Assembly (NCBI RefSeq): GCF_011742925.1
Contig: NZ_WAEL01000001.1
Coordinates: 1,214,403-1,278,402 of the forward strand
Source of the DNA: Fibrivirga algicola
GTDB lineage: Bacteria; Bacteroidota; Bacteroidia; Cytophagales; Spirosomataceae
Length of the DNA stretch: 64,000 nt
Direction of reading: 5' to 3'
Part shown: positions 7,857-16,128 of the stretch, in pieces
Position numbering within the stretch: the stretch's first letter is position 1
How the letters are laid out: each line of letters opens with the position of its first letter
Translations under genes and position numbers: made by a program
The notes under the pieces: generated by a model
Told to the model about the DNA's origin: nothing
What the model saw: the letters and a program-made list of their open reading frames with translations, nothing else
Database searches by the model: none

Positions 7857-7941
7857 GCCCAACGACAAAGGGTGTAAGGGTTGAGGGAACTTGTGTTCAG
7901 GCAAGTAATTCGTTCATTATCAGTCCTTTTTGGCGTTGAGT
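7857..7941 (+). repeat. attC-like site 8
   Basis: Left box GCCCAAC 7857-7863, right box GTTGAGT 7935-7941, a variant that still fits GTTRRRY. Inner arms ACAAAGGGTG and CAGTCCTTTT pair less well than elsewhere. The preceding block is of subtype II (GTGCGTTGTCGTGCGCTCCGC), not the usual TGCGGGGTCCACTT type. Confidence 0.65.
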
Positions 7942-7978
7942 ATAGATACACTAAAAACCTAAATTCGCAACAATAATT

Positions 7979-9073
7979 ATGAATACTTATAATAGTGGTT
8001 CTGAAAGAATTCAAATCGGCTCAAGTAGTAGGCTTAGGTTGAAATACCTTAATGATTTAAAAGAAGCATATAAAGAGCGACGTCTAGTCTTATTTTTAGG
8101 TGCAGGTGTATCATTACCTTATGGTATTCCCACATGGAAAGATTTAGTTACTAACATATTAATAAATAGAGCAGATGAAAGATACGAGTATTTTTTCCCT
8201 GCGTATAGGCCTGCCTTAGCCTCTTGGTTATCAGACAAACTTGGTTTTTCTCCAACTCTTCTTGCACGTGTAATTCGATATCAAATAGATAATCATGGCC
8301 ATCTATCAGATGTCAAACAGCAAGTGAATGAATATAGGCGTGTAATAAGAGACGCTTTATATCGAACTTACAGACCTGATGTACAAGGTGATACTACTTT
8401 GGCCGCTTTGGTAAGAATTATTGAAGCAAACGAAGGTGAAAATAGGGAACGAGCCTTTCCTGCAATTGTGAATTTCAATTTTGATAATTTGCTTGAAAAG
8501 ATGCTTACTGAAAGAGGTATTGGAGTGAATCCTGTATATAAGAATTCACGAGTTATAAATAAAAATCTTTCTATAATTCACGTAAATGGTTATTTGCCAA
8601 ATAATAGTTCCAAGCTGGATTCAGAGCTAATTTTTACTGAGGATGAGTTTAATAAATTAACTTTCAGTCAGTTGCATTGGGCTGTTTCAGAATTAACTAA
8701 TTACCTTAGGAATTATACAGTTCTCTTTGTTGGCTTATCAATGTCAGATCCTAATCTTAGGCGATTACTTGATGGCACTTGTCTAAATAAAAGAAAAACA
8801 GTCCATTATGTGTTACGGAAAGATTATGTGTTATCTGCAGAAGAGCTGGAACAAGCAAAGTCGGAGATAGAGGCAAGAGCCCAAGAAATTAGAGCACGAG
8901 TAGGGGAAGGAGAAATAAAGTCAAACGTTTCGCTAACCGATGCTATTGAAACGATGTTAAAACAAGCTCATAAATATGACCGTAGGCTATTTAAGGATAT
9001 GGGGGTTGGCACACTGTGGTTGAATGACTATAATGACATTCCGCAAATATTGGAGTGGATAACTCATGAATGA
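7979..9073 (+). CDS. Cassette gene: SIR2-like domain protein (probable anti-phage NADase)
   Basis: A 364-residue protein with a SIR2-like Rossmann domain: VLFLGAGVS at residues 37-45 (nucleotide-binding loop), NFNFDN at 165-170, HVNG at 201-204 (the catalytic histidine position) and VGLSMSDPNLRRLL at 251-264. In bacterial immunity, SIR2 domains of this kind deplete NAD+ upon phage infection; whether this stand-alone version does so is inference. A charged helix (about 285-310) and a short C-terminal region follow. It is the only gene between sites 8 and 9 and is much more AT-rich than the backbone. ATG 7979 lies 38 bases behind the right box of site 8. Confidence 0.88.
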   Translation: MNTYNSGSERIQIGSSSRLRLKYLNDLKEAYKERRLVLFLGAGVSLPYGIPTWKDLVTNILINRADERYEYFFPAYRPALASWLSDKLGFSPTLLARVIRYQIDNHGHLSDVKQQVNEYRRVIRDALYRTYRPDVQGDTTLAALVRIIEANEGENRERAFPAIVNFNFDNLLEKMLTERGIGVNPVYKNSRVINKNLSIIHVNGYLPNNSSKLDSELIFTEDEFNKLTFSQLHWAVSELTNYLRNYTVLFVGLSMSDPNLRRLLDGTCLNKRKTVHYVLRKDYVLSAEELEQAKSEIEARAQEIRARVGEGEIKSNVSLTDAIETMLKQAHKYDRRLFKDMGVGTLWLNDYNDIPQILEWITHE

Positions 9074-9195
9074 TTTCGGCTGACAAGTAGTACTTAAATG
9101 TTAGTCCAATTTAAAAAGTTATTGCATGTGTTAGTGCCTAGCTGCGTGAGGTAACTTCCGGGCGACAGGTAGCACGTCCCGAAGGAAAGCGGACA

Positions 9196-9256
9196 GCCCA
9201 ACCGGCCATGTATGTAAAGGCTCGTTCCTCGCCATCAACACATGGGGGCGTTGGGT
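9196..9256 (+). repeat. attC-like site 9 (short variant)
   Basis: Left box GCCCAAC 9196-9202, right box GTTGGGT 9250-9256; only 61 bases long. Inner arms CCATGTATG and CAACACATGG: the arm sequence is completely different from the usual GCAAGGG/CCCTTGC, yet still complementary, strong evidence for selected pairing. Subtype II upstream block. Confidence 0.75.
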
Positions 9257-9438
9257 GATTCAATCATGTCAATGGGCATTTCACGTGTCGTTCGACAAGA
9301 TAACGAATTGATAGTGAGCGTTTTTTGCTGGCGGATCGCGTTTAGTCAGACAGGCTAAAATCCGTCCGACAGCGTGTTTTGACAGATTAAGCACTGTACT
9401 TTGCGACAGGCCAAAGCTCATTAAAAGGCGGAATAAAA

Positions 9439-9981
9439 ATGAATGAGCTAACAAGTAAAATTCATCAATTAAAGAGTGCTGTCTCTAACGCGGGTTGCTT
9501 ACCTGAAGAAATCGACAAATTTGAAGATGTTTATGGACCGATAGACGAAGAGTACCGTGACTTTCTGCTGTGGTCAAATGGAATAAAGTTTGAAAACTAT
9601 GAACTTAAAATCCCGTCTTACAACGAATACAAATTACGAGTAGGTGATGACGAAGAATTTATATCGCTCTACTTTTATCATTTAGCCTCATTAGGTGCTG
9701 TTCAAGAGTGTATAGATTTTGCTAACGCCTAGGTAAGAGATTTGACGGATTACGACATGGATAGTAAGGATTATTTCATCAACCACTTTCATCCGATCGC
9801 GTATGATGTTGTTGGAAGAGACTACGTCTGTATACCGAAAGCCAGCGTAATTAGTGGTATTTATTTAGTGAATTGGTGGGAGCCCAGTTCTTATGGTTAT
9901 TTGCCATTTCCGCAAGTTAAGATTGCAGATTCGTTGTCTGATTTGGTGGATTTACTGCTAACTACTGGTGTTGTTGGTTAG
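9439..9981 (+). pseudogene. Cassette gene: SUKH (SMI1/KNR4)-type immunity protein split by an in-frame stop
   Basis: Codons 1-97 (9439-9729) and the frame from 9733 to 9981 are the same reading frame, interrupted by a TAG at 9730-9732. The first half has YGPIDEEYRDFLLWSNG, the signature of SMI1/KNR4 (SUKH) proteins that neutralise toxins of contact-dependent and polymorphic toxin systems. The second half contains VGRDYVCIP, GIYLVNWWEP and a SLSDLVDLLL helix that complete the fold. The frame ends at a TAG inside the framework motif GTTAGCGCTGCGGGG, so the repeat supplies the stop. Either a decayed gene, a read-through product or a sequencing error. Single gene between sites 9 and 10. Confidence 0.7.
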
Positions 9982-10035
9982 CGCTGCGGGGTCCACTTAC
10001 CTCTGACAGGCATCACTCGTCGCGTTCAACGCGAC

Positions 10036-10122
10036 ACCCAACGGAGACAAGGGTGAAAAGGTCAAGGGCACGTTATTTGCGTTCAGTAGTGTTTCGGCCA
10101 TCAGCCCTTGTGGTCGTTGGGT
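10036..10122 (+). repeat. attC-like site 10
   Basis: Left box ACCCAAC 10036-10042, right box GTTGGGT 10116-10122. Inner arms ACAAGGGTG and CAGCCCTTGT pair with an unpaired G. Confidence 0.75.
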
Positions 10123-10349
10123 GGCCCGTTCATGTCGGCGGGCGTTTCACGTATCGTGCGACAGGATAAAGAATTGATAATTAATGACATGTGTAGGTTT
10201 ATCAGGTAGGTGTTGACAAGTCGGTCACCGCTAGACAGAACGAGTAATATGCGTTTTATGCGACAGAGCAACGCCCTGAGCATTTATGTTCGACAGCCTC
10301 AGTTTATTATCAATTAACTCAAGGGACGACATGTAATTTTTAAATCATT

Positions 10350-10898
10350 ATGAAAAAAACGATGCTTTGTGCTTTAGTGAGCTGTGCTTTCTTTTTTCAA
10401 GCTTGTGGGCAGGGTCAACCAAAGAATCAGGTTAGTATTAATGAGTCTAAAGAATATGCGAATATTTCATATCGTTTTAGTGTTGAGACACCCAATGATT
10501 GGAAACTGTATAGAAAAATAATCAATGACACCGTTAATCAGAAATCAACTGTAGACTGGGGACTACCGGTAGTTTACAGCGAGTTAGAGAAAACCACTAT
10601 TGAGAATTCAATTTCGATTACCGCTTATCGTAGAAAAGATATCAATTCTGTTAGTCAATTAATTTTAGCAGAGTATCTGAGAGTAGATCCAACAAAGCAT
10701 GCACTTGAAATTGATAGTACGAGTGAAAATGCAAGACTTATCTACTCAACAGTTAATAAAAATAAGTACAAAGGCAAATCTTATTTCGTATTTAATAATG
10801 GTATCGGTTATGTTGTGAATTTCATGGCAACTCCTGGCACTTATGATAAAAATATAGCCAAATTTGAAGCGTTTTACAAAAGGATTAAGTTTCTTTAA
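10350..10898 (+). CDS. Cassette gene: lipoprotein with PsbP-like character
   Basis: A 182-residue protein with a signal peptide and lipobox (FFFQAC, Cys 19). The mature region contains YRFSVETPNDWKLYRKI and ends with an aromatic-rich strand set and FEAFYKRIKFL, a layout like small PsbP/DUF1795-type lipoproteins in Bacteroidota; the family call is tentative. AT-rich; sole gene between sites 10 and 11. The start is set by the signal peptide. Confidence 0.75.
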   Translation: MKKTMLCALVSCAFFFQACGQGQPKNQVSINESKEYANISYRFSVETPNDWKLYRKIINDTVNQKSTVDWGLPVVYSELEKTTIENSISITAYRRKDINSVSQLILAEYLRVDPTKHALEIDSTSENARLIYSTVNKNKYKGKSYFVFNNGIGYVVNFMATPGTYDKNIAKFEAFYKRIKFL

Positions 10899-10974
10899 AT
10901 GGCTATGTGCGTTATTGGTCAGCTCTGCGGGGTCCACTCGCGATGGACAGGAAACTCTCGAAGTGCTAAGCGGC

Positions 10975-11064
10975 ACCCAACGAAAACAAGGGTGAAAAGG
11001 TCAGGGGCACGTACCTGAGTTTGGCTTATCTTGTAGCCACCATCAGCCCTTGTGGTTGTTGGGC
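10975..11064 (+). repeat. attC-like site 11
   Basis: Left box ACCCAAC 10975-10981, right box GTTGGGC 11058-11064 (fits GTTRRRY). Inner arms ACAAGGGTG and CAGCCCTTGT with an unpaired G. Confidence 0.75.
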
Positions 11065-11264
11065 GAATCAATCATGTCAATGAGCGTTTCACGTTACGTG
11101 AGACAGGATAACGTATTGACAATGAGTGCTTTTCTTGCAGGTTTACCACGTGCCTGTTGACTGGCCAAAGTCTGGTGAACAGCACGTAGAAAAAGCGTTT
11201 CGGCCGACAAGGCAACGTACATAGGAGAGCTTAGACGAGTGAGATAAATCCTGACCAGTACACC

Positions 11265-11483
11265 ATGACTAGGAAACAGTACACTATAATTGGGACATCC
11301 AGTATCCCTCTACTGCTGTTGCTGATTATATGCCTTGCACTTAAATGGAATCCCATGCTATTGTTCGTTGGGCGATTCGTTCCTGAGTTGTTGCCCTATT
11401 ATTGGCTTGGCTACTTGGTTTTGGTTGGCTATTGGTTGTTAGGCCTCTATAGTGGACTCAAAGCTCAACGAGAAAGATCTTAA
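11265..11483 (+). CDS. Cassette gene: 72-residue two-helix membrane protein (copy 1)
   Basis: MTRKQYTIIG start, then two hydrophobic helices (about residues 9-27 and 40-62) joined by a loop with VGRFVPELLPYYWLGY. Almost identical to the gene at 18341-18559, differing at about eight residues. The 50 bases upstream are also nearly the same, with GAGTGAGATAAATCCTGACC before the start. No family recognised; could be a small membrane immunity or toxin-like protein. Placed between sites 11 and 12. Confidence 0.75.
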   Translation: MTRKQYTIIGTSSIPLLLLLIICLALKWNPMLLFVGRFVPELLPYYWLGYLVLVGYWLLGLYSGLKAQRERS

Positions 11484-11547
11484 GTGTATTAGCGTCGCTT
11501 AGGTCCACTCGCGTTGGACAGGAAACTGTCCGGCTAGCCTTAGCGGC

Positions 11548-11635
11548 ACCCAACGAAGCAGAGGGTGTAAAGGTTGTCACGTACCTGAGTTTTGGCTTAT
11601 TTTTCGTTCACCATCGACCCTCTGGGGTGTTGTGC
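11548..11635 (+). repeat. attC-like site 12 (variant right box)
   Basis: Left box ACCCAAC 11548-11554. The right box reads GTTGTGC at 11629-11635 instead of GTTGGGT. Inner arms GCAGAGGGTG and CGACCCTCTG are complementary apart from the unpaired base. From the T before this GTT onward, 45 bases are identical to 2037-2081, so the downstream cassette begins with the same end as the first cassette of the array. Confidence 0.7.
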
Positions 11636-11672
11636 GAGATGCCCCCTACCTGCCCTTGCTTTTGTCCTATTT
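11628..11672 (+). repeat. 45-base repeat starting at a GTT crossover triplet (copy 2)
   Basis: Identical to 2037-2081. The usual downstream framework block is missing here; the next gene starts only 32 bases after this repeat. Confidence 0.65.
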
Positions 11673-11703
11673 ATATAATCACAATTTCACTGCACGTTAA
11701 CCC

Positions 11704-12123
11704 TTGAAAAAGCTGTTACGGATCATTCTAACTAACTGGATTCACTTAGTCGGTTTCTATATCACGACTTGCCTCACATTGCTTTTATTTAAGGCGACAG
11801 GACTTTCTGAAGAGTCTAATTCATGGACGACAACCATAGCAATAATACCCGTATCAACTCTATTCTTATTCATGCTATACGGGCCAATGGTCATAATAGG
11901 CTTTTACGCAGTTTTAATCATACTGGATATTCTGTGCTTTGAATTCACTCAACTGAATGTATTGAAGGTGATTTTGTTTGAATGGCTTTTGATGATTTCT
12001 CCTTTCATTTTCTGGGCATTCAAGTATGAGTATTGGCTATGGATTACTCTATCTCTTTCCTTCTTGATTACACAATTTATTAGAAAACCGAGACTTGAGA
12101 GTTGGGTAGTTTCAAGCATGTAA
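11704..12123 (+). CDS. Cassette gene: polytopic membrane protein
   Basis: A 139-residue, AT-rich gene with four hydrophobic segments (about residues 12-30, 44-75, 83-108 and 110-124) and a short basic C-terminal tail (IRKPRLESW). The frame begins at a TTG (TTGAAAAAGCTG); no better start is visible nearby. Family not recognised. It is the only cassette gene that follows the 45-base repeat instead of the normal framework. Confidence 0.65.
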   Translation: MKKLLRIILTNWIHLVGFYITTCLTLLLFKATGLSEESNSWTTTIAIIPVSTLFLFMLYGPMVIIGFYAVLIILDILCFEFTQLNVLKVILFEWLLMISPFIFWAFKYEYWLWITLSLSFLITQFIRKPRLESWVVSSM

Positions 12124-12259
12124 CTGGGCATTCTAGTTTCGTGCAACAGGTCACGTACCACCGTTCGATAACCTCGGCTTCAGCAGATTGTGCGTTATTG
12201 TTTAACTCTGCGGGGTCCACTTACCTCGGACAGGAAACTGCCCGGCTAGCCTGACCGGC

Positions 12260-12346
12260 ACCCAACAAAGGCAAAGTTGAAAAGGTGTAACGTACCTGAG
12301 TCTGCTCTATCTTGCGGTGCACCATCAGCCTTTGCAGACGTTAGGT
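12260..12346 (+). repeat. attC-like site 13
   Basis: Left box ACCCAAC 12260-12266, right box GTTAGGT 12340-12346. Inner arms GCAAAGTTG and CAGCCTTTGC pair with one unpaired G and one mismatch. Confidence 0.72.
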
Positions 12347-12542
12347 GATTCGTCCATGCAAGCGGGTATTTCGCGTTACGCGCGACAGGACAACGAATTG
12401 ATAGCGAGCGTTTTTTTGTCGGTTTTTCACGTACCTGTTGACAGGTTAACATCTAGTGGACGGGGTTATGGTCGACACGTATATTAATTATGATCTCTAC
12501 AATTACCGGGGACGGATACAGCTATTTTTCTCTTTGTAATTC

Positions 12543-12935
12543 ATGTGGTCAGATCGATACTACTACCTCAATATTTACCACGACGAACAACTTAGCGTTG
12601 ATTTTGATACTCAGCAACTGACTGATTTTATTAAGTCTTTGCCTCAATTCGAGCAAAAGGGGAAGTTTTCTTTTACGAATAGTAAGCAGTTTAGGGTATT
12701 TTCTGACATCACCCTTCTGTCTGCTGACCAGATTCATAGTTGGTCATCGCTTGACAGCGGTATACGTACGAACTTGGTCTCAATCGTCTGTGCTAAAGAT
12801 CCTACTATAGATTTTCAGATTGTTCAAACCGTTCTGATACAAATTGCAACGTACCTAAACTGGCAATTGGTTGATGAACAAACTGATGACGGAATTGAAA
12901 ATTTCGTTTTATGGAAACCTAGATATGGTGTTTAG
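12543..12935 (+). CDS. Cassette gene: small soluble protein, immunity-like
   Basis: A 130-residue acidic, aromatic-rich protein without signal peptide or membrane segment (MWSDRYYYLNIYHDEQLS). Its size, acidity and alternating strand/helix pattern resemble immunity proteins of polymorphic toxin systems, but I cannot assign a family. Single gene between sites 13 and 14; AT-rich. Confidence 0.65.
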   Translation: MWSDRYYYLNIYHDEQLSVDFDTQQLTDFIKSLPQFEQKGKFSFTNSKQFRVFSDITLLSADQIHSWSSLDSGIRTNLVSIVCAKDPTIDFQIVQTVLIQIATYLNWQLVDEQTDDGIENFVLWKPRYGV

Positions 12936-12989
12936 CTTTGCTTGGTCCACTGACCTCTGACAGGAAACTGTCCGGCTAGCCTGAGTGGC

Positions 12990-13077
12990 CCCCAACGAAG
13001 CAGAGGGTGTAAAGGTTGTCACGTACCTGCGTTTTGGCTTATCTTGTGTTCACCATCAGCCCTCTGTGGCGTTGGGT
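12990..13077 (+). repeat. attC-like site 14
   Basis: Left box CCCCAAC 12990-12996 (first position off consensus), right box GTTGGGT 13071-13077. Inner arms GCAGAGGGTG and CAGCCCTCTG with an unpaired G. Nearly the same sequence as sites 12, 20, 24 and 26. Confidence 0.75.
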
Positions 13078-13258
13078 GACTCGGCCATGCAGGTGGCGTA
13101 GGCGCGTCTCGGTCGACAGGGTAACGAATTGATAATGAACGTTATTTTATTGGTATTTCGCGTTTCGTGCGACAGGTCAATGACCGTTCGACAGCGCGTC
13201 TTAGCTGGTTTGCCACGTACCCAGCACTGACAAGCCAATCTCCTCATTAGTTTTTAGG

Positions 13259-13858
13259 ATGGAAATAGAGGAAAAAAGATATGAGGTTTTGAAGGGATTA
13301 CCCGCTTACGGGCCTATGTATATCCCTGTTACTCAAGTTGAACAACCTTTTATTAGTCCCTTTAGTGAGGGATTGGTTATCCGTTTCTTTAAGTCGGATG
13401 GAAACACCTGGGTTGCTAATTTTAATCTGGGCTGGACTGATTTCAGTGAAGTCTTTGACTTTCCAGCTACAGATATAACCGTTGTCATTGCCGGTGGTAG
13501 CGGATACGTAATGAATCGAAATTTCACTAAGCCGATAGCTACTTTTGAAGCCACAATTACAGCGGCCCTTATGGTTACTAAGCAGGAAATAATTGCCGCT
13601 ACAGATACGGATATTGTAATTATTAATGCTGAGGGTCAACTATGGAAGTCTGAAAGAATATCGTGGGATGGCATCAAGGATTTATACATGGAAGGGGAAG
13701 TACTTCATGGTAAGTCCTACGATCCAATGGAAGATAATGATGAATGGGTTGGTTTTGCATTAAACTTGACGACTAAAAAGGTCACAGGCGGTAGTTATAG
13801 TCGTTATTATAATTCAGATGGTACACCAGTCAAACAGAAGCCTTGGTGGAAGTTTTAA
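13259..13858 (+). CDS. Cassette gene: 199-residue soluble protein, unknown
   Basis: Starts MEIEEKRYEVLKGLPAYGP and ends with a KQKPWWKF tail. Rich in beta-type segments (VIRFFKSDGNTWVANFNLGW; VVIAGGSGYVMN), with no signal peptide. The repeated alternation of GGSGY and W-x-x-E stretches is reminiscent of beta-sheet immunity-like proteins, but no family is recognised. Only gene between sites 14 and 15, and AT-rich. Confidence 0.7.
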   Translation: MEIEEKRYEVLKGLPAYGPMYIPVTQVEQPFISPFSEGLVIRFFKSDGNTWVANFNLGWTDFSEVFDFPATDITVVIAGGSGYVMNRNFTKPIATFEATITAALMVTKQEIIAATDTDIVIINAEGQLWKSERISWDGIKDLYMEGEVLHGKSYDPMEDNDEWVGFALNLTTKKVTGGSYSRYYNSDGTPVKQKPWWKF

Positions 13859-13941
13859 TTATGCAAATGATGTGCATTGTTATCAGCGCTGCTTAGTCCA
13901 CTTACCTCTGACAGGCATCACTCGGATAGGCCAGTGCGGCA

Positions 13942-14027
13942 GCCCAACGCAGGCAAAGGTGTAAAGGCGTAACGTACCTGATTGTGATCTATCTTGCTTG
14001 TACCATCAGCCTTTGCGGATGTTGGGT
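13942..14027 (+). repeat. attC-like site 15
   Basis: Left box GCCCAAC 13942-13948, right box GTTGGGT 14021-14027. Inner arms GCAAAGGTG and CAGCCTTTGC with an unpaired G; closest to site 3. Confidence 0.75.
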
Positions 14028-14219
14028 GATTCGATTATGCAAGTGGGTATTTCACGTATCGGTCGACAGGATGACAAGTTGATAGTGAGCGTTATTTGCT
14101 ATCGTTTCGCCTCCAGTCGACAGGTTAATCACCGTTTGACAGCGCGTTTTGGCTGGTCTGCCACGTACTAGGCGAAAAGAAACGCCCCCATTTGGGCAAG
14201 CTAAGACAGTTAGAAAATT

Positions 14220-14540
14220 ATGATTGAATATGCCTTCATGATTTTAGGTGGAGTTTGTCTGATTACGCTCACAAGCGCATTTTACTGTAAAGTGTATTTT
14301 CAATATGCACTTGAAATGCGAAGGCGTAACTTGGCCGACAACTCTTTTTTGACGCTCCCGTTGACGTCGCCTTTGTTGTGGTTCAAAATTGCATTGCCAT
14401 TTAGCTTCGTTTACCCAGTTGATTTACTTTCATCAGAAGAAAAAACATTGCAAAAGCATGCTATAGCTAGTGTCAAAGCTTTTTGGTTGAGTCTTGTGGG
14501 AGTTTTTTTGCTCTCATTTATTAGAGCACTCGTACCCTAA
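14220..14540 (+). CDS. Cassette gene: small membrane protein
   Basis: A 106-residue protein with an N-terminal helix (about residues 4-24) and a C-terminal helix (about 86-103), separated by a basic loop (MRRRNLADN) and a moderately hydrophobic middle. Family not recognised. Only gene between sites 15 and 16. Confidence 0.7.
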   Translation: MIEYAFMILGGVCLITLTSAFYCKVYFQYALEMRRRNLADNSFLTLPLTSPLLWFKIALPFSFVYPVDLLSSEEKTLQKHAIASVKAFWLSLVGVFLLSFIRALVP

Positions 14541-14644
14541 AATATTAATTCTCAGTGTCTTCTTGTTCGGTTTGTGCGTTGTTGGTTAGCTCTGCGGGGT
14601 CCACTTACCTGTGACAGGAAAGATGCGATCAGGCCAAAGCGGCA

Positions 14645-14730
14645 GCCCAACAAGCGAAGGGTGAAAAGGTCAAGGCCACGTACCTGCGTTTGGCTTATCT
14701 TATGGCCATCAGCCCTTCGGGGTGTTGGGT
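14645..14730 (+). repeat. attC-like site 16
   Basis: Left box GCCCAAC 14645-14651, right box GTTGGGT 14724-14730. Inner arms GCGAAGGGTG and CAGCCCTTCG with an unpaired G. Confidence 0.75.
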
Positions 14731-14983
14731 GATTCAATCATGTCAGTGGGTGTTTCACGTTACCGGCGACAGGGTAAAGACTTGACAGTGAGCGTTCTTT
14801 GTAGGGTTTCCACGTACTTGTTGACAATCTGAATTCTGTTTGACAGCACGTTGGGGCTGGTAGGCAACCTATCTGGCGACAGGTCAAACCACCGTAGAAA
14901 GAACAAAAAAGGTTTTATTTTTATGGCGCCTTTAACTCATCATAATCGCACTTATGTAACAGCAAAAAATAGACTTCAAAAAC

Positions 14984-15544
14984 ATGAGACGACTGGTCGT
15001 GAAAGCATGGATGAGCTTGGATGGGGTCTTTGATGGTGATTCAATGGAACAATGGTTTAATCCCTTCCAAAGCGAAGCGCGTAATGCCTCTATTCAAGAA
15101 ATAACTCGGGACTCTGATGCCATCTTGCTTGGCCGTTCGAGTTATGAAATGTTAGCCCCTTACTGGTCAGCTTTACATCATAATGAAATGGGCATTGCTG
15201 ACAAGCTCAATGAAGTACCAAAATATGTGGCTTCTAATTCATTAGAAAAAGCTGACTGGCACAACACAACTATTCTCAAAGGCGACATTGTCGGGGCAGT
15301 TAGGGAACTTAAGCAGCAGGCTGGGCAGCAGATTTTGTTAGATGGCAGCGCTAGTTTAGTTCATTCATTAATGGAAACCGACTTAATTGATGAATATGTG
15401 TTCTGGATTCATCCCATCATTATGGGTAGTGGAAAGCGGTTTTTTCAGGATGGAATGCCGCTGACTAAGCTTACGCTGACTCAAAATAGGGAGTTAGACC
15501 TCGGCGTTATGCTACAGCATTATAAACCGTCAAAAGAAAAATAA
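14984..15544 (+). CDS. Cassette gene: dihydrofolate-reductase-family (RibD C-terminal) protein
   Basis: A 186-residue protein with MRRLVVKAWMSLDGVFDGD at the start, DAILLGRSSYEMLAPYW (the nucleotide-contacting G-R-x-x-Y segment), ILLDGSASLVHSLMETDLIDEY, and a C-terminal PIIMGSGKRFF segment. These are the hallmarks of the DHFR-like RibD C-terminal family, which are NADPH-dependent reductases, many of unknown substrate. It is not the classical folA or integron dfr type, although reductases of the DHFR superfamily are well-known cassette cargo. Between sites 16 and 17, with about 290 bases of AT-rich noncoding DNA after it. Confidence 0.88.
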   Translation: MRRLVVKAWMSLDGVFDGDSMEQWFNPFQSEARNASIQEITRDSDAILLGRSSYEMLAPYWSALHHNEMGIADKLNEVPKYVASNSLEKADWHNTTILKGDIVGAVRELKQQAGQQILLDGSASLVHSLMETDLIDEYVFWIHPIIMGSGKRFFQDGMPLTKLTLTQNRELDLGVMLQHYKPSKEK

Positions 15545-15835
15545 AACTCTACCTTAACACGGTATATTTCTAAGATGAGTAATTGCGTCCGATCAAAACA
15601 GAATCACCTATCAGTCACATAACATAACTACTGCTAGATACGGTTTCTGGGAATAATACAATTAAACGCCTAGTCTAGGTGTCACAAGGAAATAAAATGT
15701 GTTTCGTGCGAGAGGGCAACGCACCTACAATTCACCACTTGATAGGCTCCGGCTATTTGGTTGTGTGTTTGGTTGGTTAGCGTTGCTTGGTTCCACTTAC
15801 CTCTGACAGGAATCACTCGGCGCGTTCAACGTGAC

Positions 15836-15922
15836 ACCCAACTCAAACAAGGGTGAAAAGGTCAAAGGCACGTATCTTGCCCAGAGTAAAGCGACTTCCA
15901 TCAGCCCTTGTGGGTGTTGGGT
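15836..15922 (+). repeat. attC-like site 17
   Basis: Left box ACCCAAC 15836-15842, right box GTTGGGT 15916-15922. Inner arms ACAAGGGTG and CAGCCCTTGT with an unpaired G. The downstream block is subtype II (GGCTTCCATTTCGG, GGTCGACAGGCGGTACGTCC), like after site 7. Confidence 0.75.
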
Positions 15923-16128
15923 GCATCGGCCATCAAGTGCGTGTTTGCGGGCTTCGGTCGACAGGCGGTACGTCCCGGAGGGTAGCGTTTGGCTTCCATT
16001 TCGGCGTTTCGTGCGATAGATTGAACGCCCCAGTTGGGCGGGTTTTGGGCTTCCATTTTGGGGTTTCGGCTGACAAGCCAACCGCCCCGACAAGCAAGAT
16101 TTGTGCTTCGCACGCTCGGTGTAAAAAT

